Made by a program: the position numbers and the translations under genes. Positions 9,090 to 17,990 of a stretch of DNA of 64,000 nt are shown here, piece after piece (positions within the stretch are counted from its first letter, which is position 1; every line of letters starts with the position of its first letter). The stretch comes from Halalkalicoccus sp. NIPERK01 (GTDB taxonomy: Archaea > Halobacteriota > Halobacteria > Halobacteriales > Halalkalicoccaceae). A model generated the notes under the pieces. It was not told the origin of the DNA, ran no database searches, and was given only the letters and a program-made list of their open reading frames with translations. Location: positions 1 to 64,000 of the forward strand of contig NZ_JASVVV010000007.1 of NCBI RefSeq assembly GCF_030287405.1, written 5' to 3'.

Positions 9090-10198
9090 TTATGCGTCGC
9101 CGAGAACGATCTGTGCCGGTCCGAGCGCGTCGTACGCCCCTTTGTCGAGCGTGATCTCCACCGCCTCTCCGAACGACTCGAGGCCGTCGAGTTCGTGCGT
9201 GACGTACTTGACGATCGGGATCGCATCGGAGGCGACGAGTTCGACGGCGAGGTCGCCGGTATCGGTCCCCGGACCGACGTCCGCGACGCCCTTGCGCGGG
9301 TTCTCCCACCGAATCGATTTCGATCGAGCGGCGCGAGCGGTCATCTCGATATCGCCATCGATGTGGCCGACGTGAAGGACGGTCCCGCCGCGACGAACCG
9401 CACGGAACGCCTGCGCGAGGGGATCGTCGCCGTCGGTGGCGTGTGACTGCTCGCCGCCGACGGCTTCGATGGCGACGTCGGCGCCAAGGCCGTCGGTGGC
9501 CGCTCGGATCTCCGTTACTGGGTCGGTCGCAGTGGCGTCGATCGGCCTCACGCCGTGGTCTGCCGCGATCGACAGCGGCCGGTTCCTGACGTCGACGGCG
9601 TACACCTCGCCAGCGCCGAAGCGCTTCGCGAGCAACGCACACTGGAACCCCATCACTCCTACGCCGACGACGAGCACGTCGTCGCCGGGGTCGATCCCCG
9701 CGTCGACGGTACAGAGGACGGAACTCGCCAACGGCTGGAGCGCGGCGCCCTCCGCGTCGGAAATGTCGTCGGGAAGCCGTCGCAGCGGCCCGGTCGGGAG
9801 CCGGACGAACTCCGCGAGCGCTCCCGGCCGATCGAGCCGATGGAGGTCGTGTCCGGACAGTAGTTGGCGTATCCCGCCCGGCAGTACGGACAGGAGCCAC
9901 AGTGGATCTTTCCGGGTGCGTACACGCGGTCGCCGACGCCGAACGCCTCGACGGCCGGACCGCACTCGACGACCTCGCCGCAGAACTCGTGGCCGAACAA
10001 CCGGGCGCCCCCCTCGGCGTGGATCGACCGTTCGACGGCGTCGTAGTGAGCGATCTCCCGACCGCGGTAGAGCAGACACTCGGTGACGCTCAACTGGACT
10101 CGGGAAACGTCGATCACGACCTCCCCCTCCCGTGGTTCGGGGCGGTCAACGTCCTCGACGCTGAACGATTCGAATCCCTCGACGACGATCGCGTCCAT
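9090..10198 (-). pseudogene. Zinc-dependent alcohol dehydrogenase, broken by a one-base frameshift
   Basis: A medium-chain dehydrogenase split over two frames. The start at 10198 (MDAIVVEGF) carries the GHEFCGEV catalytic-zinc region and the four-Cys structural zinc lobe (CGSCPYC, then C). After NYCPDTTSIG the frame is lost, while the next frame continues with PGALAEFVRLP, the GVGVMG NAD-binding motif and a normal C terminus ending at 9090. Alignment with the intact paralogue at 26842-27942 (IGYDIPGALAEY) places one missing base between 9834 and 9835, within a codon that is Tyr in the paralogue. Everything else looks intact, so this is either a very recent inactivation or a sequencing error. 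A TATA-like box at 10221-10230 is 28 nt upstream. Confidence 0.85.
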
Positions 10199-10220
10199 AC
10201 CACTCAGTCCATGGGCTGGT

Positions 10221-10230
10221 AGAAATATCC
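10221..10230 (-). promoter_or_regulatory. TATA-like box of the frameshifted alcohol dehydrogenase
   Basis: On the minus strand GGATATTTCT lies about 28 nt from the ATG at 10198. The promoter looks intact although the gene is frameshifted. Confidence 0.5.
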
Positions 10231-10306
10231 TCGGACACGATATCCAGCGAGGCGTGGCTGCAGGGCGAAACGTCTATGGTGGTCGCCTTTTAGGTACTTC
10301 GTGGAG

Positions 10307-11716
10307 ATGGACGCAGTTAACGATCAGCGCCTCGTGGTGGTAGGGTGCGGTATCGCGGGGTTGAGCGCGGCGAACCGGGCGGTCGAACTCGGGATGGACG
10401 TCACCGTCCTCGAGAAGTCCCCGAAGGACAAGCGGGGCGGACACACGTGGCACAGCGAGTCGTTCCGCGTCGCCTCCACCGAGGCCGACCTCGAACGGTA
10501 CGGCTACGAGTTCAACATCGACGACTACTCCCCGGACGACTTCTACGACGACATCATGAAACAGACGAACGGACGGGCCGACGAGGGCCTGGCCCGGACG
10601 ATCGTCGACGAGATCGGTCCGACCGTCGAGTGGCTCACGGAGCGCGGCGTCGAGTGGGACATGGAGCCGCTCAACTCGGGGTACACGGTCGCGCGGACGT
10701 TCTTCGACGGGGAACAGCTGGTGAGCGCGCTCGTCGAGGCGGCAGAAACCGAGGGTGCGACGTTCGAGTACCGCACCGAGGCCCGCGAACTCCTGTTCGA
10801 TGACGGCGAGGTGGCGGGGGTTCGTGCCCGGACCGACGACGGCGAGGTCGAGTTCGAGGCCGACGCCGTCGTCGTCGCCGCGGGCGGCTACGAGTCGAGC
10901 GAGGAGAAACGGACCCGCTACTACGGCCCCGATTACGACGCGATGAAGGTGCGGGGAAGCCGGTACAACACGGGCGAGGGGATCGAGATGGTGCTCGACG
11001 CGGGCGGCCGCGCGACCGGGCAGTGGGGCGGCGCCCACATGGCGCTGATCGACAGCGAGGCGCCCGACTACGAGGGCGGGGCGAACCGCGTCGACGGCTA
11101 CCAGTACGGCGTGCTGCTCAACAACGACGGGGAGCGGTTCTTCGACGAGGGCGAGGACGCCCGCGCACACACCTACGCCAAACTCGGCCGACTCATCTTC
11201 GAGGAACCCGGCCACGAGGCGTACATCGTCATCGACGACTCGCTCACCGAACACATGCGGGCGACGGGCCCGGGCGACTGGGTGACCGGCGACACGGTCG
11301 AGGGCGTCCTCGAGGAGCTCGGCTGCGAGTCGCCAGCGGCCGGTGCCGATACGATCAAGGCGTTCAACGCGGCGACCGATCCCGGGGAGTTCGATCCCGA
11401 CTCGCTCGACGGCAATCGGACGGAGGGACTGGACCTCGAGAAGTCGAACTGGGCGCTCCCGCTCGACGAGGCGCCGTATCACGGCTATCGCGTCACCGGC
11501 GGCATCACCTTCGGTTTCGGCGGCGCCGCGACCGACGACCGTGCGCGCGCGCTCGATACGATCGGTCGACCCATCCCCGGGCTCTACGTCGCCGGCAACA
11601 CGACGGGCGGCCTCTTCTTCGATAACTATCCCGGCGGGACGGGCCTCGCGAACGGCGCCGTGTTCGGACGGATCGCCGCCGAGGAGAGCGCGGAGTACCT
11701 GGAGGCCAACCGATGA
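10307..11716 (+). CDS. tcuA: FAD-dependent tricarballylate dehydrogenase-like flavoprotein
   Basis: A 469-residue flavoprotein of the fumarate reductase/succinate dehydrogenase family. An N-terminal dinucleotide fold ([16 protein letters not shown], about residues 9-24) is followed by an acidic FAD-ribose site and RGGHTWH, a motif shared with TcuA. The C-terminal block GITFGFGG... [11 protein letters not shown]... [14 protein letters not shown] is the TcuA-type flavin/substrate region. A classical fumarate reductase would have HHTMGG where this reads YRVTGG, which argues for a tricarballylate-like substrate. TcuA oxidises tricarballylate to cis-aconitate; no TcuB electron-transfer partner is seen here. 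The stop overlaps the PrpF start by 4 nt. GTG at 10301 is an alternative start. The gene symbol marks similarity only. Confidence 0.8.
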   Translation: MDAVNDQRLVVVGCGIAGLSAANRAVELGMDVTVLEKSPKDKRGGHTWHSESFRVASTEADLERYGYEFNIDDYSPDDFYDDIMKQTNGRADEGLARTIVDEIGPTVEWLTERGVEWDMEPLNSGYTVARTFFDGEQLVSALVEAAETEGATFEYRTEARELLFDDGEVAGVRARTDDGEVEFEADAVVVAAGGYESSEEKRTRYYGPDYDAMKVRGSRYNTGEGIEMVLDAGGRATGQWGGAHMALIDSEAPDYEGGANRVDGYQYGVLLNNDGERFFDEGEDARAHTYAKLGRLIFEEPGHEAYIVIDDSLTEHMRATGPGDWVTGDTVEGVLEELGCESPAAGADTIKAFNAATDPGEFDPDSLDGNRTEGLDLEKSNWALPLDEAPYHGYRVTGGITFGFGGAATDDRARALDTIGRPIPGLYVAGNTTGGLFFDNYPGGTGLANGAVFGRIAAEESAEYLEANR

Positions 11717-12846
11717 TCGGAGACCAGCGGACGCTCGAGTGTGCCCTCGTCCGCGGCGGGACGAGCAAGGGCGTGTTCATCCGCGACGAGGAGGTACCCG
11801 AGGACGACCGCGACGAGGCGATCCTCTCGTTGTTCGGCAGCCCCGACGACCGGCAGATCGACGGCCTGGGTGGCGCGACGTCGACCACCTCGAAGCTGAT
11901 GCTCGTCGGTCCAGCCACTGATACCGACGCGGACGTCTCGTATACGTTCGGGCAGGTGGCCGTCGACGAGCCGGTCGTCGATTACGGCGGCAACTGTGGG
12001 AACCTCACCTGCGCCATCGGTTCGTTCGCGATCGACGAGGGGCTCGTCGACGTCGATCCCCAGGCGGACGTCGTGGATCTGCGCCTCTACAACACCAACA
12101 CCGACGCCCACATCGAACAGCGCGTTCCGCTCACGAACGACGGGCGGGCGGCCACGCGCGGCGATTTCAAGGTCCACGGCGTGCCGGGAACCGGGGCCCG
12201 GATCGACACGACGTTCCTCGATCCGGCCGGCGCCGTCACCGACGAGCTGTTCCCGCTGGGCGGGCCGACGATCGAGCGCGAGATCGACGGCGAGCCGCTC
12301 GAGATGAGCGTCGTCGACGTGACGACGCCGATCGCGTTCGTGCGCGCGGCCGACATCGGGCTGACGGCGACCGAGGGACGGGAGGAGATCGACGGCGACC
12401 CCGAGTTGCTCGAGCGTCTCGAACGGATCCGGGCCACGATCTGTGCCGAACTCGGGCTCGTCGACGACCCCGAGCGGGCCTCGATCGAATCGCCGGGCTA
12501 CCCGAAGCTCGTCTTCGTGGCGGAGCCGACGGACTACGAGACGCCCGAGGGCGGTTCGGTCGACGCGGACGAGGTGAACCTCGTCGCGCGCTACATGAGC
12601 ATGCAGAAGCTCCACCCGGTGTACGCCGTCACCGGCGTCTCCTGTACCGCCGCGGCGGCGCTCCTGCCGGGGACGATCCCGAACGAGGTGGCCGACCTCG
12701 ACGGCGCGACCGTGACGCTCGGCCACCCGAAGGGGACCATGTCCGCGAGCGCGGACGTGGATCGGGAGGCCGGGACGGTCGAGGGCGTCACCGTGTACCG
12801 GACCCAACGGCGCCTGATGGAAGGGACCGGGTTCTATACCCCGTAA
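11713..12846 (+). CDS. prpF: PrpF-family C=C isomerase (copy 2)
   Basis: A 377-residue PrpF-family protein, clearly homologous along its length to the copy at 7830-8984. RGGTSKGVF is at residues 14-22, Lys61 lies in TTSKLMLV and Cys95 in GGNCGN, again 34 residues apart as in characterised PrpF. The second lobe has [15 protein letters not shown]. The ATG overlaps the stop of the TcuA-like gene (ATGA, 11713-11716), so the two are translationally coupled. This suggests that PrpF acts on the product of the flavoprotein, for example an aconitate-like tricarboxylate. Alternatives within the family are methylitaconate isomerase and 4-oxalomesaconate tautomerase. Confidence 0.93.
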   Translation: MIGDQRTLECALVRGGTSKGVFIRDEEVPEDDRDEAILSLFGSPDDRQIDGLGGATSTTSKLMLVGPATDTDADVSYTFGQVAVDEPVVDYGGNCGNLTCAIGSFAIDEGLVDVDPQADVVDLRLYNTNTDAHIEQRVPLTNDGRAATRGDFKVHGVPGTGARIDTTFLDPAGAVTDELFPLGGPTIEREIDGEPLEMSVVDVTTPIAFVRAADIGLTATEGREEIDGDPELLERLERIRATICAELGLVDDPERASIESPGYPKLVFVAEPTDYETPEGGSVDADEVNLVARYMSMQKLHPVYAVTGVSCTAAAALLPGTIPNEVADLDGATVTLGHPKGTMSASADVDREAGTVEGVTVYRTQRRLMEGTGFYTP

Positions 12847-12887
12847 GCCGGGCCGTCCTTCCCTGCGTGTTCCAACCGATAAACGAA

Positions 12888-12896
12888 GATATATGG
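12888..12896 (+). promoter_or_regulatory. TATA-like box of M29/NicX-like copy 2
   Basis: GATATATGG is centred 28 nt before the ATG at 12920. It shows that the M29 gene can be transcribed separately from the tcuA-prpF pair, and it favours MSQDM as the N terminus over the GTG/ATG codons upstream. Confidence 0.6.
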
Positions 12897-12919
12897 TACG
12901 GCAGCGGCATTGTGGGACA

Positions 12920-13906
12920 ATGTCACAGGACATGATCGATGTGGAGATGGCCTCAGCCTCGCGTGGAATCGTCGAACAATGCCTGGATGTACAGCCGGGA
13001 GAGGAAGTGCTGGTTCTCACCGACCCGAAGACGTTCGGCGTGGGCAAGAGCATCGCAACGGCGGCGAACGGTGTCGACGCCGAGGTGGTGACGTCGGTCA
13101 TGCCGACGCTGGAGAGTCACGGCAACGAACCCTTGGAGACCGTCGCGGACGCGATGGCGACCGCCGACGTGGCGTTCACCTGTACGACACACGCGATCAC
13201 CCATACTCGGGCCCGACTGCGGGCGGCCGAGGAGGGAACTCGAATAGGAGTGCTTCGAGGGGTCACCGAGGAGATGATGATCGACGGCGCGATGACCGTC
13301 GATTTCGAGTCGCTCCGCCGCCGAACGGAGGCGATGGCCCGGATCATCACGGACGCCGAGGAGGCCGTCGTCACCAGCGATCGAGGGACGGACGTGGAGT
13401 TCAGCATAGAGGGGTGTCAGTCGTTCTCCCTCGACGGCTACTTCCACGAGGAGTACGGCTTCGCGACGCTTCCGCCGGGCGAGGCACCGACACATCCCGC
13501 GGAGGGAACGGCCAACGGGACCATCGTCATCGACGTCGCGATGGACAACCTCGGCCGTCTTGAGGAGCCGATCGAGCTGACCCTCGAAGACGGGTTCGTC
13601 GTCGACGTCGAGGGAGGGACGCAGGCGGCAGAACTGGAGGAGATATTCGAGGGAGCCGACGAGAACGCCCGCAACCTCGCCGAGTTCGCCATCGGAACGA
13701 ACCCGAAGGCGAAGCTGATCGGAAACACGGCGGAGGACAAGAAACGCGAGGGGACTATCCACTTCGCGGTCGGGGACAACGAATCGCTCGGCGGAACGAC
13801 GAAGAGCGATATCCACCTCGATGGCGTGATCAAATCACCGACCGTAAAACTCGATGGCACGACGGTGGTCGACGACGGTACGCTCCGCCGGGAACTGCTA
13901 GACTAG
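12920..13906 (+). CDS. M29-family/NicX-like metalloenzyme (copy 2)
   Basis: A 328-residue protein of the same M29/NicX superfamily as 6696-7673. The metal motif is complete: Glu254 in NLAEFAIG, Glu272, His281 in TIHFAVG, then His299 and Asp301 in IHLDGVI, followed by PTVKLDG. By family knowledge the M29 aminopeptidases use two Glu, two His and one Asp for a two-metal site, whereas NicX uses only His-His-Asp for Fe(II). Copy 2 keeps acidic positions that copy 1 has lost. It follows PrpF copy 2 by 73 nt with its own TATA-like box (12888-12896), repeating the PrpF-M29 pairing. Likely a hydrolase or ring-cleaving enzyme in the same pathway; substrate unknown. Confidence 0.8.
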   Translation: MSQDMIDVEMASASRGIVEQCLDVQPGEEVLVLTDPKTFGVGKSIATAANGVDAEVVTSVMPTLESHGNEPLETVADAMATADVAFTCTTHAITHTRARLRAAEEGTRIGVLRGVTEEMMIDGAMTVDFESLRRRTEAMARIITDAEEAVVTSDRGTDVEFSIEGCQSFSLDGYFHEEYGFATLPPGEAPTHPAEGTANGTIVIDVAMDNLGRLEEPIELTLEDGFVVDVEGGTQAAELEEIFEGADENARNLAEFAIGTNPKAKLIGNTAEDKKREGTIHFAVGDNESLGGTTKSDIHLDGVIKSPTVKLDGTTVVDDGTLRRELLD

Positions 13907-13917
13907 TTCGCTCCCCG

Positions 13918-13937
13918 ACAGCGAGCGCTCTTTTTTC
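13918..13937 (+). terminator. T-rich terminator after M29 copy 2
   Basis: A run of six T residues (13931-13936) after a GC-rich segment 25 nt past the stop at 13906 resembles an archaeal intrinsic terminator. It precedes the IclR control region. Confidence 0.35.
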
Positions 13938-13982
13938 GAACAAGTACTACATTCGAGATCGACTCGTGCTGCGAGCCCTGTG

Positions 13983-14008
13983 ATCCCAGTCTCCGGGATG
14001 AATCCCGG
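13983..14008. promoter_or_regulatory. Distal IclR-type operator with three half-sites
   Basis: ATCCC-N7-GGGAT (13983-13999) is followed at once by another half-site, so that 13993-14008 also forms a perfect 7-bp inverted repeat, CCGGGAT-GA-ATCCCGG. The same ATCCC-N7-GGGAT architecture recurs at 14063-14079, 80 bp away. The placement between the M29 gene and the IclR gene suggests binding by the adjacent IclR regulator. Confidence 0.6.
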
Positions 14009-14062
14009 GTTCGTGATTAATATTCACCGCATAGGAGCGGAATTATCGCTCTCGAAGCGAGA

Positions 14063-14079
14063 ATCCCACTGTGCGGGAT
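14063..14079. promoter_or_regulatory. Proximal IclR-type operator abutting the TATA box
   Basis: A second ATCCC-N7-GGGAT element, identical in half-sites and spacing to the one at 13983. It ends one base before the TATA box at 14081, where it would cover the BRE and compete with TFB/TBP. This fits autorepression by IclR. Confidence 0.6.
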
Positions 14080-14080
14080 C

Positions 14081-14089
14081 TTATATACT
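14081..14089 (+). promoter_or_regulatory. TATA box of the first IclR gene
   Basis: TTATATACT is centred 25 nt before the ATG at 14110, giving a leaderless transcript. Confidence 0.65.
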
Positions 14090-14109
14090 AGCGTCACCAA
14101 CGGTCGGCT

Positions 14110-14880
14110 ATGGCGAACGAACCGGGGCCCTCACGGCTCAAGACGACCGAAACCTCCCTGGAAGTCGTCGATGCGCTCTACGAACTCGATGGGGGACGAA
14201 TAGACGAGATCGCGAATCACCTCGACGCCGCACCGAGCACGATCCACCGCCATCTCACGACGCTACGGGCGCACGATTACGTCACGAAGCGGGGCGACGT
14301 CTACCACCTCGGCCTTCGGTTTCTCACGATCGGCGGCTACATCCAACACAACGAGCGGGGCTACCAGCTCGCGAAGGACAAAGTCCAGCAGCTCGCGCTG
14401 ACGACCGGCGAGCGAGTCCAGTTCATCACGGAAGAACACGGTCAGCGAGTCTACATCCACGCATCCGTCGGCGAAGACGCGGTCCAGACGGACGCCCATA
14501 TCGGTAAACGCGGCCCGCTTCATTGTAGCGCCGCAGGAAAAGCGATCCTGGCAGCACTGCCCCGAACCCGCGTGGAGGAGATCATCGATACACGGGGCCT
14601 TTCACGGGTAACGCCGAACACGATCACCGATCGGGAGACGCTCCTCGAGGAACTCCAAGAGATCGCGAATCGCGGGGTCGCGTTCAACAAGCAAGAGTCG
14701 GTGATGGGGTTGAATGCGGCCGGAACGGCCGTCAAACGTCCGGATGGGCAGGTCCTCGGTGCGATAAGCATCTCGGGTCCCGCACAGCGGTTCAAAGGCG
14801 ACAAACTCAGCGAGGAGATCCCGAATCTCCTCCTCGGCGCGACGAACGAGATCGAACTCAACCTCAAATACAGCGGATGA
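14110..14880 (+). CDS. IclR-family transcriptional regulator (copy 1)
   Basis: A 256-residue regulator. An N-terminal winged helix-turn-helix spans about residues 15-80 (recognition segment AAPSTIHRHLTTL) and is followed by the IclR effector-binding GAF-like domain at about 85-250. That domain includes GKRGPLHCSAAGKAILA, the conserved region near the effector pocket. IclR proteins bind small carboxylates or aromatic acids as dimers or tetramers on palindromic operators. Two matching inverted repeats lie directly upstream (13983-14008 and 14063-14079), so it probably controls itself and neighbouring catabolic genes. About half its residues look shared with the second IclR at 30714-31484. Confidence 0.95.
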   Translation: MANEPGPSRLKTTETSLEVVDALYELDGGRIDEIANHLDAAPSTIHRHLTTLRAHDYVTKRGDVYHLGLRFLTIGGYIQHNERGYQLAKDKVQQLALTTGERVQFITEEHGQRVYIHASVGEDAVQTDAHIGKRGPLHCSAAGKAILAALPRTRVEEIIDTRGLSRVTPNTITDRETLLEELQEIANRGVAFNKQESVMGLNAAGTAVKRPDGQVLGAISISGPAQRFKGDKLSEEIPNLLLGATNEIELNLKYSG

Positions 14881-15215
14881 TTACATCGATACGCTTGTAA
14901 TAATCGCCGGGATGGACCGAGGGCCGAATAATCACGTACGAAGGAATTATATTGACGGCTAATGAAGGTCCGGTTAGAGGTATCTTTATTGAAGGCTAGT
15001 GACCCGACGCCAGTTGATGGGTTCATCGATCCTTCACGACCGGCGTCTGGAAGGGGGGAGTGCTCGCGTCGAGTATCGTCCCGTATCGAATGTATGGGCT
15101 GAGGAGGTTACGATCTGCTTAGGAGTTATCGGACCTCTCGGTGGGAATCTCGAACGAAATCAGGTTCGAGGTCCTCCAGGAGTTCTCCAATCGGTCGGAG
15201 GATGGGAACTGCCGT
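14881..15215. other. Intergenic region between IclR copy 1 and Usp copy 2
   Basis: No gene is supported in these 335 bases. The only structure seen is an imperfect 16-bp direct repeat, listed separately, and a few AT-rich patches. Confidence 0.6.
14950..15002. repeat. Imperfect 16-bp direct repeat, 37 bp apart
   Basis: Bases 14950-14965 and 14987-15002 share the pattern TATTGANGGCTANTGA, differing at two positions. The spacing is close to three and a half helical turns. It could be a tandem protein-binding site or a chance duplication. Confidence 0.4.
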
Positions 15216-15632
15216 TTACTTTGCTATCGGTGTCGTCACGACCGGACACGGGGCGTTGAGAAGGATCTGCTGAGTAGTGTTGCCGAACACGGCCTTCCCG
15301 ACGGGAGACTGTTTCGTTCCGCCGATAACGAGGTAGGTCGCGTCCTGAGAAGCGGCATAGGAAACGACTTCGGACGCCGGCTTGCCGATCAGCCCTATCG
15401 GGGTGAAGTCGTCGGTGATGGCTGATGCGACACGCGCGGCCTCGTCGCGCACCTGTTGTTGAACACTCCGTCTGTCGACCGCCGCGTCACCCTCTGGACC
15501 CTGTTTCAGTTCCGAGAGCTCCCTAACGTGTACGACGTGTAGGTCTTCGTCGAACGCCGTCGCGAGTTCTGCGGCTTCCGAAACGATTCGCTCGGCGTTG
15601 TCATCGATATCGATGGCAGCGACGATGGTCAT
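15216..15632 (-). CDS. Universal stress protein (UspA family, copy 2)
   Basis: A 138-residue Usp protein with the ATP-site signature GGTKQSPVGKAVFGNTTQ near residues 107-124. The ATG at 15632 (MTIVAAIDI) is preferred to an upstream in-frame ATG because a TATA-like box at 15654-15663 is 27 nt away and the fold begins there. It lies just downstream of the second TctCBA set on the same strand, 231 nt from tctA. The first Usp likewise sits near a carboxylate permease, so a link to transport is possible. Confidence 0.88.
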   Translation of the reverse strand: MTIVAAIDIDDNAERIVSEAAELATAFDEDLHVVHVRELSELKQGPEGDAAVDRRSVQQQVRDEAARVASAITDDFTPIGLIGKPASEVVSYAASQDATYLVIGGTKQSPVGKAVFGNTTQQILLNAPCPVVTTPIAK

Positions 15633-15863
15633 GGGATCTGTTTCACACTCGGTATTCATAAGTACGACGAAAAGACAGTTCCATCGAGTACCGCTAGTCG
15701 CGTGATGATCTACACCCCCGTTTACGAGAGGAAGAACAACTTCGAACTACTTCGAACGTGGTCCGAACGATCCGTGAGTCGTGATCACACTGTATACGTA
15801 CGAAACAGGTGCGTCGAAGAGGGTAGATCGGTAACACGCACGTTCGTTACCACAGAAAGCGGA

Positions 15864-17360
15864 TCACGAGAGGAACCGATCCGAGGCGCGATTGTAAAGC
15901 GGGCGGCCAAACAGGACGAGTAGGATCAAGACCCATAGGATCTTCGTGATCGGCCCGGCGAGGAACACCAGCGGATCGTCACCACTGATCAGCATGCTGC
16001 GGAGGAACGCGCCTTCGGCGATAGGACCGAGAATCACGCCCAAGAGCAACGGGACCAGCGGATAATCGTTCTTCCGCATCACGAACCCGATGACGCCGAA
16101 TAGGATCATGAGCCAGATATCGAATATCTGGACCCTGACGGCATACGTCCCCACAACCGTCAACACCAGTATGGACGGGACCAGGAGACTCGCCGGCAGC
16201 GTGATGACCCTGACGAGGTATTTCGAGACCCAGAACGCGAACACGAGGAGGATGATGTTCGCGAGGAGGAGGGAGACCATGATAACGTACGCTTCGAGCT
16301 CGTAGTCGATCATCAGTTCGGGACCGGGGACGACGCCATGGAGCAACAACGCGGCCAACATGACGGCTGTCGTACCGCTGCCGGGGATTCCCAATGCCAA
16401 TGTCGGGACCAACGCGCCGGCGGTAACGGCGTTGTTCGAGGCTTCGGATGCGATGACGCCGTCCGGATTACCCTTCCCGAATCGATCGGGCGTTTTGGAG
16501 GACGTCTTCGCTATCGCCCAGCTGAGGAAGTTCGCCAACGTCGCTCCGGAGCCGGGCATCGCCCCAACGAGCGTGCCGATAACTACTGCACGGAGCGTTT
16601 GAAACGGCCGGGAGAGGACGTATTTACAGCCTTCGATCACCTCGGTGTAGGAGGAGATATCGATATCGGTGTCCTGGCTGATCGCTTCACGCTTGATCAG
16701 GAAGAAGAGTTCCGAGATGGCGAACAACCCGACGACGATCGGGATGAACGGGACCTCGTCGTAGAGAGCGAAGAACCCGAAATCGAGCCGTCGTTGCCCC
16801 GTCGTAGGATCGACCGGCATCATCGCGATCGTTAACCCCAAGAATCCGGCGATGAGTCCTTTCCGGAGGTTGTCCCCCAGCGTGGCCGCGACGGCAGCGA
16901 GACCGAACAGGGCCAGCACGAATATCTCCCGGTTCGTGAACATGAACGCGATGTCTCCGATGGGGTCCAGTAGTACGAGCAACGCGACCGCGGCCAAAAA
17001 CCCGCCGATGACGCTCGCGAGGAGGGAGATCCCCAGTGCGTTCGCTGCTTGGCCTTTCTGTGACATCGGATACGCGTCCAGAACGGTCGCGGTCGCACCG
17101 GAGGTCCCGGGCGTATTGATCAGGATCGCGGGAATCGCACCCCCATAGTTCGCCCCGACGTACAAGCTAGACAGGAACACCAGTGCGATCTCCGCCGTCA
17201 TCGGAAGGGTAAACGGAAGCGCGATCGCGACGGTGTTGGTGCCGGTAAATCCCGGAATCGACCCGGCGACCATCCCGAGACAGACCCCGATGATGATCAG
17301 AAGTACGTTCGCTGGTGTGAGCAGTACTTGCGCCGCCTCGACGATTATTCCTATTTGCAT
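15864..17360 (-). CDS. tctA: Tripartite tricarboxylate transporter, large permease subunit TctA (copy 2)
   Basis: A 498-residue membrane protein with about 12 transmembrane segments. Signature regions are GSIPGFTGTNTVAIALP near residue 33, AYPMSQKGQAANALG near 105, and GAMPGSGATLANFLSW near 275 with DRFGKGNPDGVIASEASNN. It is clearly related to copy 1 but diverged throughout, so the two systems probably carry different substrates. It begins 4 nt after the stop of tctB copy 2. It forms the transport channel of a TctABC importer. Confidence 0.95.
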   Translation of the reverse strand: MQIGIIVEAAQVLLTPANVLLIIIGVCLGMVAGSIPGFTGTNTVAIALPFTLPMTAEIALVFLSSLYVGANYGGAIPAILINTPGTSGATATVLDAYPMSQKGQAANALGISLLASVIGGFLAAVALLVLLDPIGDIAFMFTNREIFVLALFGLAAVAATLGDNLRKGLIAGFLGLTIAMMPVDPTTGQRRLDFGFFALYDEVPFIPIVVGLFAISELFFLIKREAISQDTDIDISSYTEVIEGCKYVLSRPFQTLRAVVIGTLVGAMPGSGATLANFLSWAIAKTSSKTPDRFGKGNPDGVIASEASNNAVTAGALVPTLALGIPGSGTTAVMLAALLLHGVVPGPELMIDYELEAYVIMVSLLLANIILLVFAFWVSKYLVRVITLPASLLVPSILVLTVVGTYAVRVQIFDIWLMILFGVIGFVMRKNDYPLVPLLLGVILGPIAEGAFLRSMLISGDDPLVFLAGPITKILWVLILLVLFGRPLYNRASDRFLS

Positions 17361-17364
17361 CGTT

Positions 17365-17934
17365 TTATTGGATGAACAGTAACGCTCCCGTCGGAGGCTG
17401 GAGGTTCGCTACGACGACGAAGAGGACGTAGATCAGTGATAAGACCCCGACGGCCGTCGCGATGATCACCCGCCAGTCACGATACCCACCGAGGGGCATG
17501 ATGACGATCATTGCGAGAAAGCTGGCGGAGAAAAACCCGAGAAGCGGTACCAGATAGAGATACACGAGGGAAACGACGAGCAGTCCGATGGACTGTTTCC
17601 ACTCTTCGAACAGCTCGAGCACCTCCACTTTCGCCGATCGATCGTGGTTCCTGTAGATCCGATAGACGTCGATCAGTTCCTCGATGTACACCGTCACCAG
17701 AAGGGCCAACAACGCGACGATAACGAACAGGGGGTAATAGAGGTTCGAGAGGGCGATTCGACCGAAGACGCTGTTCAGATAGAGGAGCGCGAAAGCGGTA
17801 CTGAATACGGGTATCAACAGCTTCAGTATCGCGGCCAACTCCCACGCCATCGGCTCTCGATCATCTTCGTCGTCGGTAGCGGCCGCCTCGACGTCTCTGT
17901 CGATGTACTCTACGCTACTCTTTACCATAGTCAC
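17365..17934 (-). CDS. tctB: Tripartite tricarboxylate transporter, small membrane subunit TctB (copy 2)
   Basis: A 189-residue protein with an acidic cytoplasmic N terminus (EAAATDDEDDREP) and four hydrophobic segments at about 30-55, 65-85, 110-150 and 155-185, typical of TctB. The GYRDWR motif between the last two helices is a usual TctB feature. ATG at 17934 is used; the ATG two codons downstream is equally possible. It directly precedes tctA copy 2 and lies 190 nt after tctC, with its own candidate promoter and inverted repeat at 17968-17990. Confidence 0.9.
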   Translation of the reverse strand: MTMVKSSVEYIDRDVEAAATDDEDDREPMAWELAAILKLLIPVFSTAFALLYLNSVFGRIALSNLYYPLFVIVALLALLVTVYIEELIDVYRIYRNHDRSAKVEVLELFEEWKQSIGLLVVSLVYLYLVPLLGFFSASFLAMIVIMPLGGYRDWRVIIATAVGVLSLIYVLFVVVANLQPPTGALLFIQ

Positions 17935-17967
17935 CCCTGGACGGAAAACCGTGAAACGGTGACGAAG

Positions 17968-17990
17968 ATGTATCGGGATGTGTGATACAT
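17968..17990. promoter_or_regulatory. Inverted repeat upstream of tctB copy 2
   Basis: ATGTATC and GATACAT form a perfect 7-bp inverted repeat around a 9-nt centre, overlapping a TATA-like sequence about 35 nt before the tctB start. It is a candidate operator for the tctBA pair, or a hairpin in the tctC-tctB intergenic transcript. Confidence 0.4.
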
